64,000 nucleotides of DNA from Alteromonas gracilis (lineage in GTDB: Bacteria; Pseudomonadota; Gammaproteobacteria; Enterobacterales; Alteromonadaceae), in NCBI RefSeq assembly GCF_002993325.1, contig NZ_PVNO01000013.1, positions 62,001-126,000 on the forward strand, given 5' to 3'. The first letter of the stretch is position 1, and the number at the start of each line of letters is the position of its first letter. Below are positions 27,764 through 37,191 of this stretch, piece by piece. The notes under the pieces are model-generated. The model was not told the DNA's origin and ran no database searches. It was given only the letters and a program-made list of their open reading frames with translations. The position numbers and the translations under genes were made by a program.

Positions 27764-28669
27764 TTATATTCCTGCTGCAGGTGATTTATGTGCAGTAACC
27801 ATTCTCTTTAGCCCAGAGGCTAAATCATATTTAGGTTGCCAACCTATTTCCTTAAGAAGACCATTACGGCCGACAATCGGCAAATTCAGAGTATTTTCGT
27901 TAGCTATAGCTTTAATTTCAGATGCATCAAAACCAGTAAACCCTTGTAACATATTTAAAATATCTACAACAGAGTGTCCTATTTCATTACACACATTAAA
28001 TGTGCCATTATTCCTCGTGGTCAATAAGCACAGCATGGCTTGCGCTATATCATCAATAAAAATGAAATCGCGTTTATCTAATGCATTTACCGAAAATACA
28101 GGTTCAGAGCCTTCTAAACAGCGCATTAGAGAGGGTATAAGTTTGGCACTTGGCATACCTGGCCCATAAGCAAAAAAAATTCTTGCCCATCGAAAGCCAA
28201 CTTCATGTTTTTTAGCCCATGCGCCTGCAATATTATTTAATGAAAGCTTCGCAGTTCCATATAAAGTGTTGGGAGTGCCTTCATTATGAGCTTCACTCAA
28301 TACTTCTTTTGAGTTTCCATATTCGGCACAGCTTCCGGTACTTACTATGATATTTCCACCTGCTGCATGGAATGCTCTGAACAATGTTAGTGAATAAGCC
28401 ACCCAATCCATGTTCTCTGGCGCTTCCCAGAATTGATTAGGCTTTACAAACCACGCCAAATGAAGCAGGTGTGTGCACTCTACACTTTTTAGCACCTTGG
28501 TTAAGCTTGCTATGGTTTGGCTCGACAAATCAATCGAAATAAAGTTTTCCTCAGCAACGGTTTCTGGGCAAGAACGGCCAATGGCTACGAACGGAATACG
28601 TTGTTGAGTAAGCTTTTTTATAACCGCACCACCAATAAAGCCACTCGCACCTGTGACCAATACTTTCAT
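27764..28669 (-). CDS. NAD(P)-dependent sugar epimerase/reductase
   Basis: 301 residues of the extended SDR fold: VTGASGFIGG at 5-14, STGSCAEYG, YGTAKLSLN (catalytic Tyr and Lys), DKRDFIFIDDIAQAM. In CDP- and dTDP-deoxysugar clusters such enzymes reduce the 4-keto group at the end of the pathway; that is the likely role here after dehydration, epimerisation and C-methylation. It overlaps the C-methyltransferase gene by four bases. Confidence 0.85.
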   Translation of the reverse strand: MKVLVTGASGFIGGAVIKKLTQQRIPFVAIGRSCPETVAEENFISIDLSSQTIASLTKVLKSVECTHLLHLAWFVKPNQFWEAPENMDWVAYSLTLFRAFHAAGGNIIVSTGSCAEYGNSKEVLSEAHNEGTPNTLYGTAKLSLNNIAGAWAKKHEVGFRWARIFFAYGPGMPSAKLIPSLMRCLEGSEPVFSVNALDKRDFIFIDDIAQAMLCLLTTRNNGTFNVCNEIGHSVVDILNMLQGFTGFDASEIKAIANENTLNLPIVGRNGLLKEIGWQPKYDLASGLKRMVTAHKSPAAGI

Positions 28670-29889
28670 ATAACTCTCAATTCAGGTATTGCGGTTATAA
28701 ATTTGCATGTTTTAGGCACTAGTGGTTTAACCACATCTTTGATTTCATGAGCGATGTTCCACGGTAGAATCAACACATAATCTGGAGAATACTCTTTGAG
28801 TCCACTAGGCGGGAGAATAGGAATGTGACTTGCTGGCATAAACTTTCCCTGCTTTGAATCAGCAGCGTCAAAAACTACCGGAATATCTGACACATCAACG
28901 CCCGCGTAATTAAGCAGCGTATTTCCCTTAGCCGCTGCACCATATGCAACAATCGTTTTATGACTTGCTTTTGCTTTCTTCAGGAACGCTTTCAAGTCTT
29001 GTGAAATTGCATCCACTGAATGCGCAAAGTTCTGATAGGTATTATGAAGACCCATACCGAAATGTTGCTCTTCTTCAAGAACGTTGAGGACATTGTGGTT
29101 CACTTTTTTAATTTGGCCACTATGCTGAGCCCATACTCTCAAGCTACCTCCATGCGTCGATAACTTCTCTACATTGAAAACCTCTAATCCCGCTGATGCT
29201 AAAATATTACTGACAGCGGTAAGAGAGAGGTAAGAAAAGTGCTCATGATATATAGTGTCAAATTGCTTGTATTTGATAAGGTTCAACAAGTGTGGAAACT
29301 CTAAACTCACGACCCCAGTCTTAGCGAGCATAGTGGCAATACCACTGACAAAATCGTTAATATCAGGCACATGGGCAAGTACATTATTTCCAATGATGGC
29401 ATTTGCTTTTGGATAGTCATTCAATAAACGATAAGCTTGTTCTAATCCAAAAAAGCACTCTTGTATATCAACGCCTTTGCTTCTTGCTATCTCTGCCGCT
29501 ACAGAAGTAGGTTCAATACCCAAGCATGGAATGCCTTTTCTTACAACATGCTGAAGAAGATAGCCATCGTTAGCGGCAAGCTCAACCACAAAACTTTCAG
29601 CATCTAGATTTTGGCTTTCCACAAGTTCATCAACAAAAAGCCTTGCATGCTCTACCCATGTAGATGACGTGGAGGAAAGGTAGGCATAATCGTCAGTGAA
29701 AAGTTCATCTGCCCGCGTAAAATCTTCTGTCTGAACCAGCCAACACTTGTCGCAAACTAGAATATTCAGTGGAAATGATACTTCCTTCTCGAAGTCGGAT
29801 TCACAGCTAAGATACGCATTTGACGGCGGCATTGAGCCTAAGTCGACAAATGGAAGCGATAGTGAATGGTTACAGTGGCGACACTTCAC
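28666..29889 (-). CDS. Sugar C-methyltransferase (TylC3/NovU type)
   Basis: 407 residues with three parts: an N-terminal zinc-binding segment with two Cys pairs (CRHC at 3-6; CDKC near 47-50), a central SAM-binding domain (VVELAANDGYLLQHV; NVLAHVPDI), and a C-terminal domain (AYGAAAKGNTLLN) of the Methyltransf_14 type. This family adds a methyl branch to C-3 or C-5 of 4-keto-6-deoxysugars. The operon supplies a CDP-4-keto-6-deoxyglucose substrate. The C-terminal domain resembles in outline the accessory module found on other island proteins. Confidence 0.88.
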   Translation of the reverse strand: MKCRHCNHSLSLPFVDLGSMPPSNAYLSCESDFEKEVSFPLNILVCDKCWLVQTEDFTRADELFTDDYAYLSSTSSTWVEHARLFVDELVESQNLDAESFVVELAANDGYLLQHVVRKGIPCLGIEPTSVAAEIARSKGVDIQECFFGLEQAYRLLNDYPKANAIIGNNVLAHVPDINDFVSGIATMLAKTGVVSLEFPHLLNLIKYKQFDTIYHEHFSYLSLTAVSNILASAGLEVFNVEKLSTHGGSLRVWAQHSGQIKKVNHNVLNVLEEEQHFGMGLHNTYQNFAHSVDAISQDLKAFLKKAKASHKTIVAYGAAAKGNTLLNYAGVDVSDIPVVFDAADSKQGKFMPASHIPILPPSGLKEYSPDYVLILPWNIAHEIKDVVKPLVPKTCKFITAIPELRVI

Positions 29890-30449
29890 AATGACAAACC
29901 CTTAAAATATCCCGGCAATTTAGGCAGCTCGTTATCTCTGACCGATATTTCTGTTATCGGCAGCGGCCATTGAATGTTTAATTTAGGATCGTTTGGATGA
30001 ACTCCACCTTCATAATTAGGTAAATAATCAGCAGTATGAAGATAAAGGAGTTGAGAGTCGTGCTCAAGAACCTGAAAACCGTGTGCGCACCCAGGAGGGA
30101 TAATTAACGCGTTGTTTTTAGCAGCGCATAGTACTACTGTTGTATGCTGTAAGAATGTATCAGATGTTTTGCGTAAATCAACCACGACATCAGAAACTCT
30201 CCCTCTAATACAACGCACGATTTTATATTCTCTTTGTGGCCCTAGTTGATAATGCAAGCCCCTGACGGTTCCTTTTAAAAAGTTCTCAGAATGATTCATT
30301 TGTCGAAATGAGAGATTTTCAATGTGTGGACAAAGTTGTTCGGCACAAAACCAGCGACTAAAACTACCTCGCGCATCACCGAGCCTTGGGCTTAGAATCT
30401 CTACTACACCGTTGATTGGCTTTTCATCGCATTTTAACTGCACGCCCAA
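29886..30449 (-). CDS. RmlC-like sugar 3,5-epimerase
   Basis: 187 residues of the dTDP-4-dehydrorhamnose 3,5-epimerase family: GSFSRWFC, FLKGTVRGLHYQLGP with the catalytic-type His, PPGCAHGFQVL and a YLPNYEGGVHPNDP segment. The cluster makes a CDP-linked sugar, so the substrate is probably a CDP-4-keto-6-deoxyhexose, not the dTDP form. It overlaps rfbG by 16 bases and the C-methyltransferase by 4. Confidence 0.88.
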   Translation of the reverse strand: MGVQLKCDEKPINGVVEILSPRLGDARGSFSRWFCAEQLCPHIENLSFRQMNHSENFLKGTVRGLHYQLGPQREYKIVRCIRGRVSDVVVDLRKTSDTFLQHTTVVLCAAKNNALIIPPGCAHGFQVLEHDSQLLYLHTADYLPNYEGGVHPNDPKLNIQWPLPITEISVRDNELPKLPGYFKGLSL

Positions 30450-31504
30450 ACAACTCCTTTTCTGTGCGCATCTTGCTGATATTGCTTCAATTGCTCTTTA
30501 GACGAGACATGGCCATTAGCATAATAGTTTTGATACCACAGTGCGGTATATCGAGCTGTATCACTGAAATCCCAAACAGGCTGCCAATAGAGTTGTGATT
30601 GTGCTTTTTCACAGTTCAATCTAAGCAATGTTGCTTCGTGCAAAGGTTTACCCTGCTGTATATTCCATGTCAATTCGGGCCAAAACGATTTCATGGTGGT
30701 CAAAATATCTTCAACGCTGTAATTATCTTGAAGCCGCGGTCCGAAGTTCCACGCGCCTTGCACGCTTTTATCATCTTCAACCATCTTTTGTGCCAAACAC
30801 AAATATCCAGAGAGTGAGTCAAGCACATGTTGCCAAGGTCTTACCGCCTTTGGATATCGAATATCAAGAGGAGAACCGTTTATCGTTGATTTAACGATGT
30901 CAGGAATTAATCGGTCTTTGGCCCAATCCCCACCCCCAATCACGTTACCTGCCCTACAGCTGGCAACAATTGGAGCACCATCAGTGAAAAAGCTTTTGCG
31001 AAAGCTTTCTACGACCAATTCACACGCCGCTTTCGATGAACTGTATGGGTCGTGCGCCCCTAACGGCTCATTTTCATTAAATGGCGCGCCATTTTCTGGA
31101 TTGTCATAAACTTTATCGGTAGTAATTACCACAATGCCAAGCAAACTACTCAAACCGCGTGATGCATTAAGTAAGTTAACTGTTCCCATTACATTCGTGG
31201 CCCACGTCTGTACAGGTTCATTATAGGAAGCTCTGACAAGGGGCTGTGCAGCTAAATGAAATATGAGGTGCGGTGATACTCTCTCTATCACGCTACTTAA
31301 CATTTTTTCATCTCTTACATCTGCGTTTACATGGTCAGCTTGCAGTTCAAGCAAGCTCCAATGAGAAGGCGTGGTGTCTGGCTCCAAAGAATACCCAGTT
31401 ACTTCCGCGCCTAATGCCTGTAACCATAGCGTTAGCCAACTCCCCTTAAAGCCAGTAGCACCTGTAATTAGAACGCGCTTACCCGCAAAGCAATTTTTAA
31501 ACAT
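30434..31504 (-). CDS. rfbG: CDP-glucose 4,6-dehydratase
   Basis: Makes CDP-4-keto-6-deoxyglucose. It has 356 residues: GATGFKGSWLTLWLQALGA cofactor loop, HLAAQPLVRASY, TTDKVYDN, YSSSKAACE (Tyr and Lys), RAGNVIGGGDWAKDRLIPD and RPWQHVLD, all typical of RfbG. Start placed at ATG 31504 (MFKNCFAGKR), 5 bases past the rfbF stop; a GTG at 31525 in frame would add seven residues and overlap rfbF. No pyridoxamine-dependent E1/E3 dehydratase is present, so a 3,6-dideoxysugar is not expected. Confidence 0.93.
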   Translation of the reverse strand: MFKNCFAGKRVLITGATGFKGSWLTLWLQALGAEVTGYSLEPDTTPSHWSLLELQADHVNADVRDEKMLSSVIERVSPHLIFHLAAQPLVRASYNEPVQTWATNVMGTVNLLNASRGLSSLLGIVVITTDKVYDNPENGAPFNENEPLGAHDPYSSSKAACELVVESFRKSFFTDGAPIVASCRAGNVIGGGDWAKDRLIPDIVKSTINGSPLDIRYPKAVRPWQHVLDSLSGYLCLAQKMVEDDKSVQGAWNFGPRLQDNYSVEDILTTMKSFWPELTWNIQQGKPLHEATLLRLNCEKAQSQLYWQPVWDFSDTARYTALWYQNYYANGHVSSKEQLKQYQQDAHRKGVVWACS

Positions 31505-31509
31505 AATGT

Positions 31510-32277
31510 TTACCACAGTTTCCACGGTGGATTAGGCTGTTTCCACATAGACTCTAGCTGGTTTTTGTCTCTCAATGTATCCATGGCCTGCCAAAACCCA
31601 TGATGCCTATAAGCATTTAACTGCCCATTCATTGCTAATTCCATAAGAGGGTTATCTTCGAAGCTATCTTCATCTGACGTTAAGTAATTAAATACTTGTG
31701 GCTCAAGTACGAAAAAACCACCGTTTATCCAAGCGCCATCACCAGCCGGTTTTTCTTTGAATCGATTAACCACATCACCTTGAATATCAAGAGCACCATA
31801 TCTGCCAGGAGGCTGAATTGCCGTAACGGTAGCCGTTTTTCCCGAAGCTCGATGTGCACTGATTGCTTGGGATATATTAATATCCGCAACACCGTCACCG
31901 TAGGTAAAACAGAAAGTCTCATCATCAAGATATTCTCGTACGCGCAACAATCGACCGCCAGTCATGCTCGATTCGCCCGTATCCACAAGAGTGACACGCC
32001 AAGGCTCAGCATGCTTCTCATGCACTTCCATATTGTTCGAGCGCATATCGAATGTGACGTCAGAAGAGTGAAGAAAATAGTTAGCGAAATACTCTTTGAT
32101 TACGTAACCTTTGTAGCCAAGACAAATCACAAAGTCATTAATTCCATAATGAGAGTATATTTTCATTATGTGCCACAGTATTGGCTTGCCACCAATTTCT
32201 ATCATGGGCTTCGGGCGTAGATGTGACTCTTCACTTATTCGAGTACCCAAACCACCCGCCAAGATTACTGCTTTCAT
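31510..32277 (-). CDS. rfbF: Glucose-1-phosphate cytidylyltransferase
   Basis: Makes CDP-glucose from CTP and glucose-1-phosphate. It has 255 residues: [19 protein letters not shown] (residues 7-25), [30 protein letters not shown] and [12 protein letters not shown]. It feeds rfbG directly downstream. A 98-base gap precedes it, containing a small palindrome (TGTCAT/ATGACA, 32306-32321) but no recognised promoter. Confidence 0.94.
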   Translation of the reverse strand: MKAVILAGGLGTRISEESHLRPKPMIEIGGKPILWHIMKIYSHYGINDFVICLGYKGYVIKEYFANYFLHSSDVTFDMRSNNMEVHEKHAEPWRVTLVDTGESSMTGGRLLRVREYLDDETFCFTYGDGVADINISQAISAHRASGKTATVTAIQPPGRYGALDIQGDVVNRFKEKPAGDGAWINGGFFVLEPQVFNYLTSDEDSFEDNPLMELAMNGQLNAYRHHGFWQAMDTLRDKNQLESMWKQPNPPWKLW

Positions 32278-32375
32278 TATTAAGCCTTTGTGTATTTTGG
32301 TAATTTGTCATTTCTATGACACTGAAGTATATACAAAAATAAAGCAAGCATCAGGCCCATATTGACTCTATTACG

Positions 32376-34322
32376 CTAAAAAATTTTATACATTCGCTCT
32401 GTCGAGATACCTAATTGGCATAAGCTTAAATAGATTTCTTCAGCAAAAGCCAATGAACAAATAATAATGGGAACATCTAATTGAAGTAGCTCATTTGGTT
32501 GACTAATAATGTACTCTTCGAACTTACACCCATGTCGTGAAGGTGAAGAGTCGAAAACGCCCACAATGTCATATGTTCCATCTACTCTTTGTTGCATTAT
32601 AAATTGACTCGCGAGCTCACCAGAACCATACAATACTGCATTTGAAGCAGTACAAAGCTGTTGCCCATTATGACAAGATCTCACCGAGAGTTTTTGAGCG
32701 TACAGTGAAGGAATTGTGCGAGCCACATTTTTTCCGAACTGGTTAATAAGCACTTTTTCAGTTTCAAGTAGCGACGTTTGTAGACAGCTACACAACTGCT
32801 CGATCATTCCCAAAATAAAAGTGCCCTGTCGAGTCATCCAGCTAGCTAGTTTTTCGCTATTGGCATCATTACGCTCTGCAACATTTAAAACAACGTTGAG
32901 TGCTTTACGCAAATATAAAAGCGCTAAACCAGGATTCACATCGAATTCTTTCTCTGTTCGTCTTGATAGAGACTCAGCGGCTGTAATTGCGTAGTCCATT
33001 TTTTCGGGATATTTTTTCCAGGCAGCAAGCGCAAGCTTATTAAATGGTTGATACGACCTTTGATACTGTTCCAGACACTTGTCGACGGACTCCATAAGGT
33101 CTAGCTTATATTCCTGCCATACAGGTAGCCTAACGCCATTTAGAATAAAGTGGAGATTTTCAACGAGATAACCTACTGAGTTACCTGGATTACAGATTAC
33201 AGTATTATGATATTGCGGTGTATTTTCCTCCTTTGTCCCCTCAATTATCGCGCTCAGTCTTTCCTTCAATTCATCTAAGCTAGAAATAGTTGTTTCTATA
33301 GCAGACTTTCCGCCGCTGGGTTTGAAAACCAGCATAGGTTGTCCGGTAACAAGAGGATAAAGGTGTGATTGATATTGCCTGTGGCAGACCATTGCCACAC
33401 CTCTGCTGTAGTCGCCAATATAAGAAGGTGATTTGCTGAAGGTAAAACGCGGGTTGTTACTGAAGCTCTCAATGACAGATGCAATTTTTGGGTGAGAGAA
33501 ATCTTCTGGAAAAGGTCTGAAAATAATCTCGTGTTCTGGAAAATGAGTTAACAGAAAAGTAACGGTCGGTGCTATGTGATCAACGACCCAAGTCGCCTCT
33601 AAAGCAAGGTTGGAGAGATGGTAAATAATCGCCGTGTTTTTTTTGCTGCACTGCCTGTAAACCTGATAAAACTTATCGAACTTTATTGAGCCAAAAGGAA
33701 TGACTGTTAAAGCATCACTGCTTGCCTGTCGCAATGCTCTTGGAAAGTAACCTGAGAACGCTTGCTTGTTAACACACGTGACAGGCTGGGCCGAAAGAAT
33801 ATAATCAAACTCTAGACATCCACCGTATTCGTTTAGTGTTTTAGTCAGCTTTACATCGATACCGTGCTGACACCCGATGCGCTTAACATTTGTAGGCCAA
33901 TTAAAGCTAAGTTCGAAGTTCGATTCTTGTATAAAAACAATATCTAGCGCGTCTAACTGTTGAAAATCTTCCTCGCAACACAAGAGTAACGGAACATCAA
34001 GCCAATTACTCTCTATTAGCCACTGTGGGTTACTTTTAACCTCATCAATATCGACAATAGCGAGAACTTCAATTTGCGCATACTCTTTGAGCGAACTGAA
34101 CAACTCAAACATGTGATTCATTGCAGCATTGCGCTGAACCCAAAAGCCGCATTTAATCTTATTCTCAACGCGTGATAAGTGTTGTTTGTAATAGCAGAGC
34201 AAATCTGACATTGCGGTTTTAATATCCGCTGACTTTATTAAGCCAACCTTTTTTAGCAGTCCTGCTACGATTTCATCAGTCAAACGGTCATGATCGGCAA
34301 CATGCTTTTTATCTTGCATCAT
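32376..34322 (-). CDS. TagF-like glycerophosphotransferase candidate with C-terminal Rossmann-like module
   Basis: 648 residues. The central region (about 50-400) looks like the GT-B fold of CDP-glycerol glycerophosphotransferases: RIGCQHGIDVKLT, VIPFGSIKFDKFYQ, AIIYHLSN, HEIIFRPFPE, and LYPLVTGQPMLVFKPSGG. Residues about 563-648 carry the shared module (VLYGSGELASQ, then IIICSLAFAEEI). With the TagD-like gene at 10718 this suggests transfer of glycerol phosphate to the glycan; it could also be the missing phosphoramidate transferase. Family assignment is by motif only. It overlaps the upstream GT2 gene by 4 bases. Confidence 0.6.
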   Translation of the reverse strand: MMQDKKHVADHDRLTDEIVAGLLKKVGLIKSADIKTAMSDLLCYYKQHLSRVENKIKCGFWVQRNAAMNHMFELFSSLKEYAQIEVLAIVDIDEVKSNPQWLIESNWLDVPLLLCCEEDFQQLDALDIVFIQESNFELSFNWPTNVKRIGCQHGIDVKLTKTLNEYGGCLEFDYILSAQPVTCVNKQAFSGYFPRALRQASSDALTVIPFGSIKFDKFYQVYRQCSKKNTAIIYHLSNLALEATWVVDHIAPTVTFLLTHFPEHEIIFRPFPEDFSHPKIASVIESFSNNPRFTFSKSPSYIGDYSRGVAMVCHRQYQSHLYPLVTGQPMLVFKPSGGKSAIETTISSLDELKERLSAIIEGTKEENTPQYHNTVICNPGNSVGYLVENLHFILNGVRLPVWQEYKLDLMESVDKCLEQYQRSYQPFNKLALAAWKKYPEKMDYAITAAESLSRRTEKEFDVNPGLALLYLRKALNVVLNVAERNDANSEKLASWMTRQGTFILGMIEQLCSCLQTSLLETEKVLINQFGKNVARTIPSLYAQKLSVRSCHNGQQLCTASNAVLYGSGELASQFIMQQRVDGTYDIVGVFDSSPSRHGCKFEEYIISQPNELLQLDVPIIICSLAFAEEIYLSLCQLGISTERMYKIF

Positions 34323-35605
34323 AATCCAAGCAATTCTAAAGAGAAATTAGTGTATTTTATGTAGAACTGCATTGCATCATCTAGATGCTGAGGGCTTGTG
34401 GATACTGGCTTCCGTGGCAGGGCAAGTTGCTTTTCCCAGTGGTAGCGAGCAAGCTCTTCTGGACTTATATCAGGTATATATATATCGCTTTTTGTAAGGC
34501 CCGAATGATAAATCTCTCGAGGACTCGGCTGACGGATTTTCTCATTTTTTTCAATAATGCTATCTGTGATAGCTTTCTCTTCGTCCGTGAGCAATGCATA
34601 AAAGTCATCCAAAATCTTTTTGAAGTTCGCAGGGTCTTCATCTCCCCATTCAGTGACTTGATCATACTCAATCATTGCCCAGCCCAATGCTGCTGGAATG
34701 TTAAGCTTTACTTTGCTCAAATTACCTGTCGAATACATTGCTTTAATGCATGCGTAATCTGATGCAATAAATATGTTATGTCCAAGCCAGAAGCCGGGAA
34801 CGACAAGTTGCGATATGTACTGCGAGAAGTCAGGCGTTGTTTCTTCTAGAAATTGCTTTGCCGCGGGAAGAGAGACTTTAGTTCTCTCACCATTTGAAAT
34901 ATTCTCTCCCGAGACTACCATCATAAGACTACGCCCCACATCCACACATTTATTGCTAAAATTTAGTGCACAAACCATAGAAGTAAAATCAGGACTCATT
35001 GGCACAAATATACGCCCGTAATGTTGTTTTATCTTTTCTACAATTTTTCGGTTAACTGCACCTGAATAAATTTTACCAAAACTAATTTTTTCCTGTGTGG
35101 AACGACCAAACAAAGGCTCGATAAAGTCAAATCGTCGCTTTAGCTCTTCAAGTGCACTATAAACAGATGGCATTACCGGCTTTATCAGGGGGTGATATGT
35201 ACCCCGCTGACCTTCACCATCTGACATCGCAAAATGCTCATACTGCCAAGATAAAATATCAGGGGTATTAAATTCATCAGCTAATTCCTGCAAAACCGTC
35301 GTTGCTCGTGGATGAAAAAGAAATTTTTCATTTATAACAGTGATGTACTGACCTTGTGCTTTTTCAATCGCAAAATCCCAATTGTCAGGCATTGATAAAG
35401 GTTCAGTCGGTCTAAAATATTTAAATTTTTTATCTTTGAGGAATGGAGCAACAACGTCTTTACAGGGCTTATTAATGCTATTATCAGAGACAATTACTTC
35501 ATAATCATCAGTTTGCTGCGCACATAGATATTCAAGGCACTTTTTAAGCAGCTGTGGCCTATCTCTAGTGGGTAATACATAGCTCAGAAAAGGCCTGTCA
35601 TTCAT
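34319..35605 (-). CDS. GT2-family glycosyltransferase
   Basis: 428 residues. The N-terminal GT-A domain (1-220) has LSYVLPTRDRPQLLKKCLEYL and YEVIVSDNS, typical of GT2. The expected DxD position reads VINEKFLF, so the metal motif is unusual or replaced by NEK. The C-terminal 180 residues are not recognised. It does not carry the accessory module of its neighbours. It follows the next upstream GT2 gene by 8 bases. Confidence 0.78.
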   Translation of the reverse strand: MNDRPFLSYVLPTRDRPQLLKKCLEYLCAQQTDDYEVIVSDNSINKPCKDVVAPFLKDKKFKYFRPTEPLSMPDNWDFAIEKAQGQYITVINEKFLFHPRATTVLQELADEFNTPDILSWQYEHFAMSDGEGQRGTYHPLIKPVMPSVYSALEELKRRFDFIEPLFGRSTQEKISFGKIYSGAVNRKIVEKIKQHYGRIFVPMSPDFTSMVCALNFSNKCVDVGRSLMMVVSGENISNGERTKVSLPAAKQFLEETTPDFSQYISQLVVPGFWLGHNIFIASDYACIKAMYSTGNLSKVKLNIPAALGWAMIEYDQVTEWGDEDPANFKKILDDFYALLTDEEKAITDSIIEKNEKIRQPSPREIYHSGLTKSDIYIPDISPEELARYHWEKQLALPRKPVSTSPQHLDDAMQFYIKYTNFSLELLGL

Positions 35606-35613
35606 AATCTTTC

Positions 35614-37182
35614 CTACTTTTTCAACTTGATAACATGACTCACAGAGGAGGGTAGTTGTGCTGCAATTTCATCAACAAAACTCAATGAGGCAATGACTAC
35701 CACTGCATTGTCTTTAAAAAGACACTTATCTAGGGTGACCACTTTACAACCCATTATCTCTTTGATAAATAATGCATTTCTATCTATTATCAATTCGATA
35801 CTTATTGATGGCTCAAGCTTTTTTAAAAACTTTAAAACGTTGCGTCCCAATTCCCCTCCACCGTAGATGTAAACAGGGTTTTCTCGATAAGGATATAACT
35901 CCCACCCCAGCATTGCGATTTCATCAGACGAAGATTTCTGCATATGCTGCGTTGACGTTACAAACTCAGAGAGAGCCACTAAAGGTTCGGGGAGAACACT
36001 TTCATATAAGGCAAATAGCTGCTGTCGACTCTCATACCGCAACATCTTTTTACTTAAGCTAAATGGTGTATTTCGATACCATAAAAGCGGTAAGGGTATG
36101 TTGACGATATTTTTGCCTGTAAATGAAAGCTTCAAGATGAGTTGCCAATCCTCCTCTCCTGCAAACTCTCCACACTGAAAACCCTTGGCTTGTTCAAAAG
36201 CAACTTTGCGGTACAGTGCGCTAATGCCTCCTACACAGTTGTATAACAACGCTGATGACCAGTCTTTGGCATCATGGAATTGAATTAGCATGCCTTTTTC
36301 GTTTGCGAAATCAGGGATGCCGTCGCCCTCAAAAAAACAAAAAGCAACGGTAATAACATCAGCATTTTCTCTTGATAGCGTGTCGCAGCAGAGGCGAAGT
36401 GCGTCTGGTGCGAGAATGTCATCATCATCAAGAAAAAATATATAGTCGCGGTTTGTATTTGCAGCGCCTTTATTTCTTGCGTTGGAGGCTCCAAGGGGAG
36501 TTTTACTATCAATGATTTTAATATGTAGATTAGAAAATCGCGGGTCTTTCACCAAATCTGCTAACTGTTCCCTTTCTAGTTGGCTACTCGCATCATTCAC
36601 AATAACAACTTCAAGTCCGGTACCTTGCTGCGCTACAGACAAAAGAGTTAAAGGTAAATAATCTATGCGATTATGGAAGGGGATGATAACCGAAACATCA
36701 TCTATATTTATTTGCGAACGTTCATTTTTCAGCTGCGTTCTTTTTCTTTTTTGATGCTTTTCAAGATAACTTAGCAGCAAACCATTTTTGTCGAGAAACC
36801 GTTTTGCGTTAGCATAATCCTGCTGAACTGAATGACAACCAAACCAGCGAATATTCCAGTACATACAGCGTTCAACGGTTTGATGCAAAACATTAGCAAA
36901 GTACCCAAGTCCAGCGTAACGAGAGAAATATATTGTATCGAAAGATGGATTTTTATAGAGCCATAACGCTATCTCAGAAGGTGCCTTGAGGCTACTATCC
37001 CTGTGAGTGAACTGGCCCTGTTCTATAACTAAGAACTCGATATTATCAACTTTTTTAGAGGGTGCCCAAACCAGTCCTTCATCATCAAACAAAATGACTT
37101 GCGCGTTCTCTAATGAGCTCACCAAAGACTCAACCTGTTCAAGCTCCTGTTTCCATCCAACTATAAGAATGCTTTTGTTCAT
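35614..37182 (-). CDS. GT2-family glycosyltransferase with C-terminal Rossmann-like module
   Basis: 522 residues. An N-terminal segment (1-165) of unknown fold is followed by a GT2 domain (about 175-400) with VSVIIPFHNRIDYLPLTLLS, VVIVNDASS, the metal motif FFLDDDDILAPDAL and GEEDWQLILKL. Residues about 437-522 are the shared module (VYIYGGGELGR, then VVVIASLSFVDEI). It lies 9 bases after the previous gene in the Maf-led operon, so it probably extends or branches flagellin glycans. Confidence 0.85.
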   Translation of the reverse strand: MNKSILIVGWKQELEQVESLVSSLENAQVILFDDEGLVWAPSKKVDNIEFLVIEQGQFTHRDSSLKAPSEIALWLYKNPSFDTIYFSRYAGLGYFANVLHQTVERCMYWNIRWFGCHSVQQDYANAKRFLDKNGLLLSYLEKHQKRKRTQLKNERSQINIDDVSVIIPFHNRIDYLPLTLLSVAQQGTGLEVVIVNDASSQLEREQLADLVKDPRFSNLHIKIIDSKTPLGASNARNKGAANTNRDYIFFLDDDDILAPDALRLCCDTLSRENADVITVAFCFFEGDGIPDFANEKGMLIQFHDAKDWSSALLYNCVGGISALYRKVAFEQAKGFQCGEFAGEEDWQLILKLSFTGKNIVNIPLPLLWYRNTPFSLSKKMLRYESRQQLFALYESVLPEPLVALSEFVTSTQHMQKSSSDEIAMLGWELYPYRENPVYIYGGGELGRNVLKFLKKLEPSISIELIIDRNALFIKEIMGCKVVTLDKCLFKDNAVVVIASLSFVDEIAAQLPSSVSHVIKLKK

Positions 37183-37191
37183 CAGTCTTCT

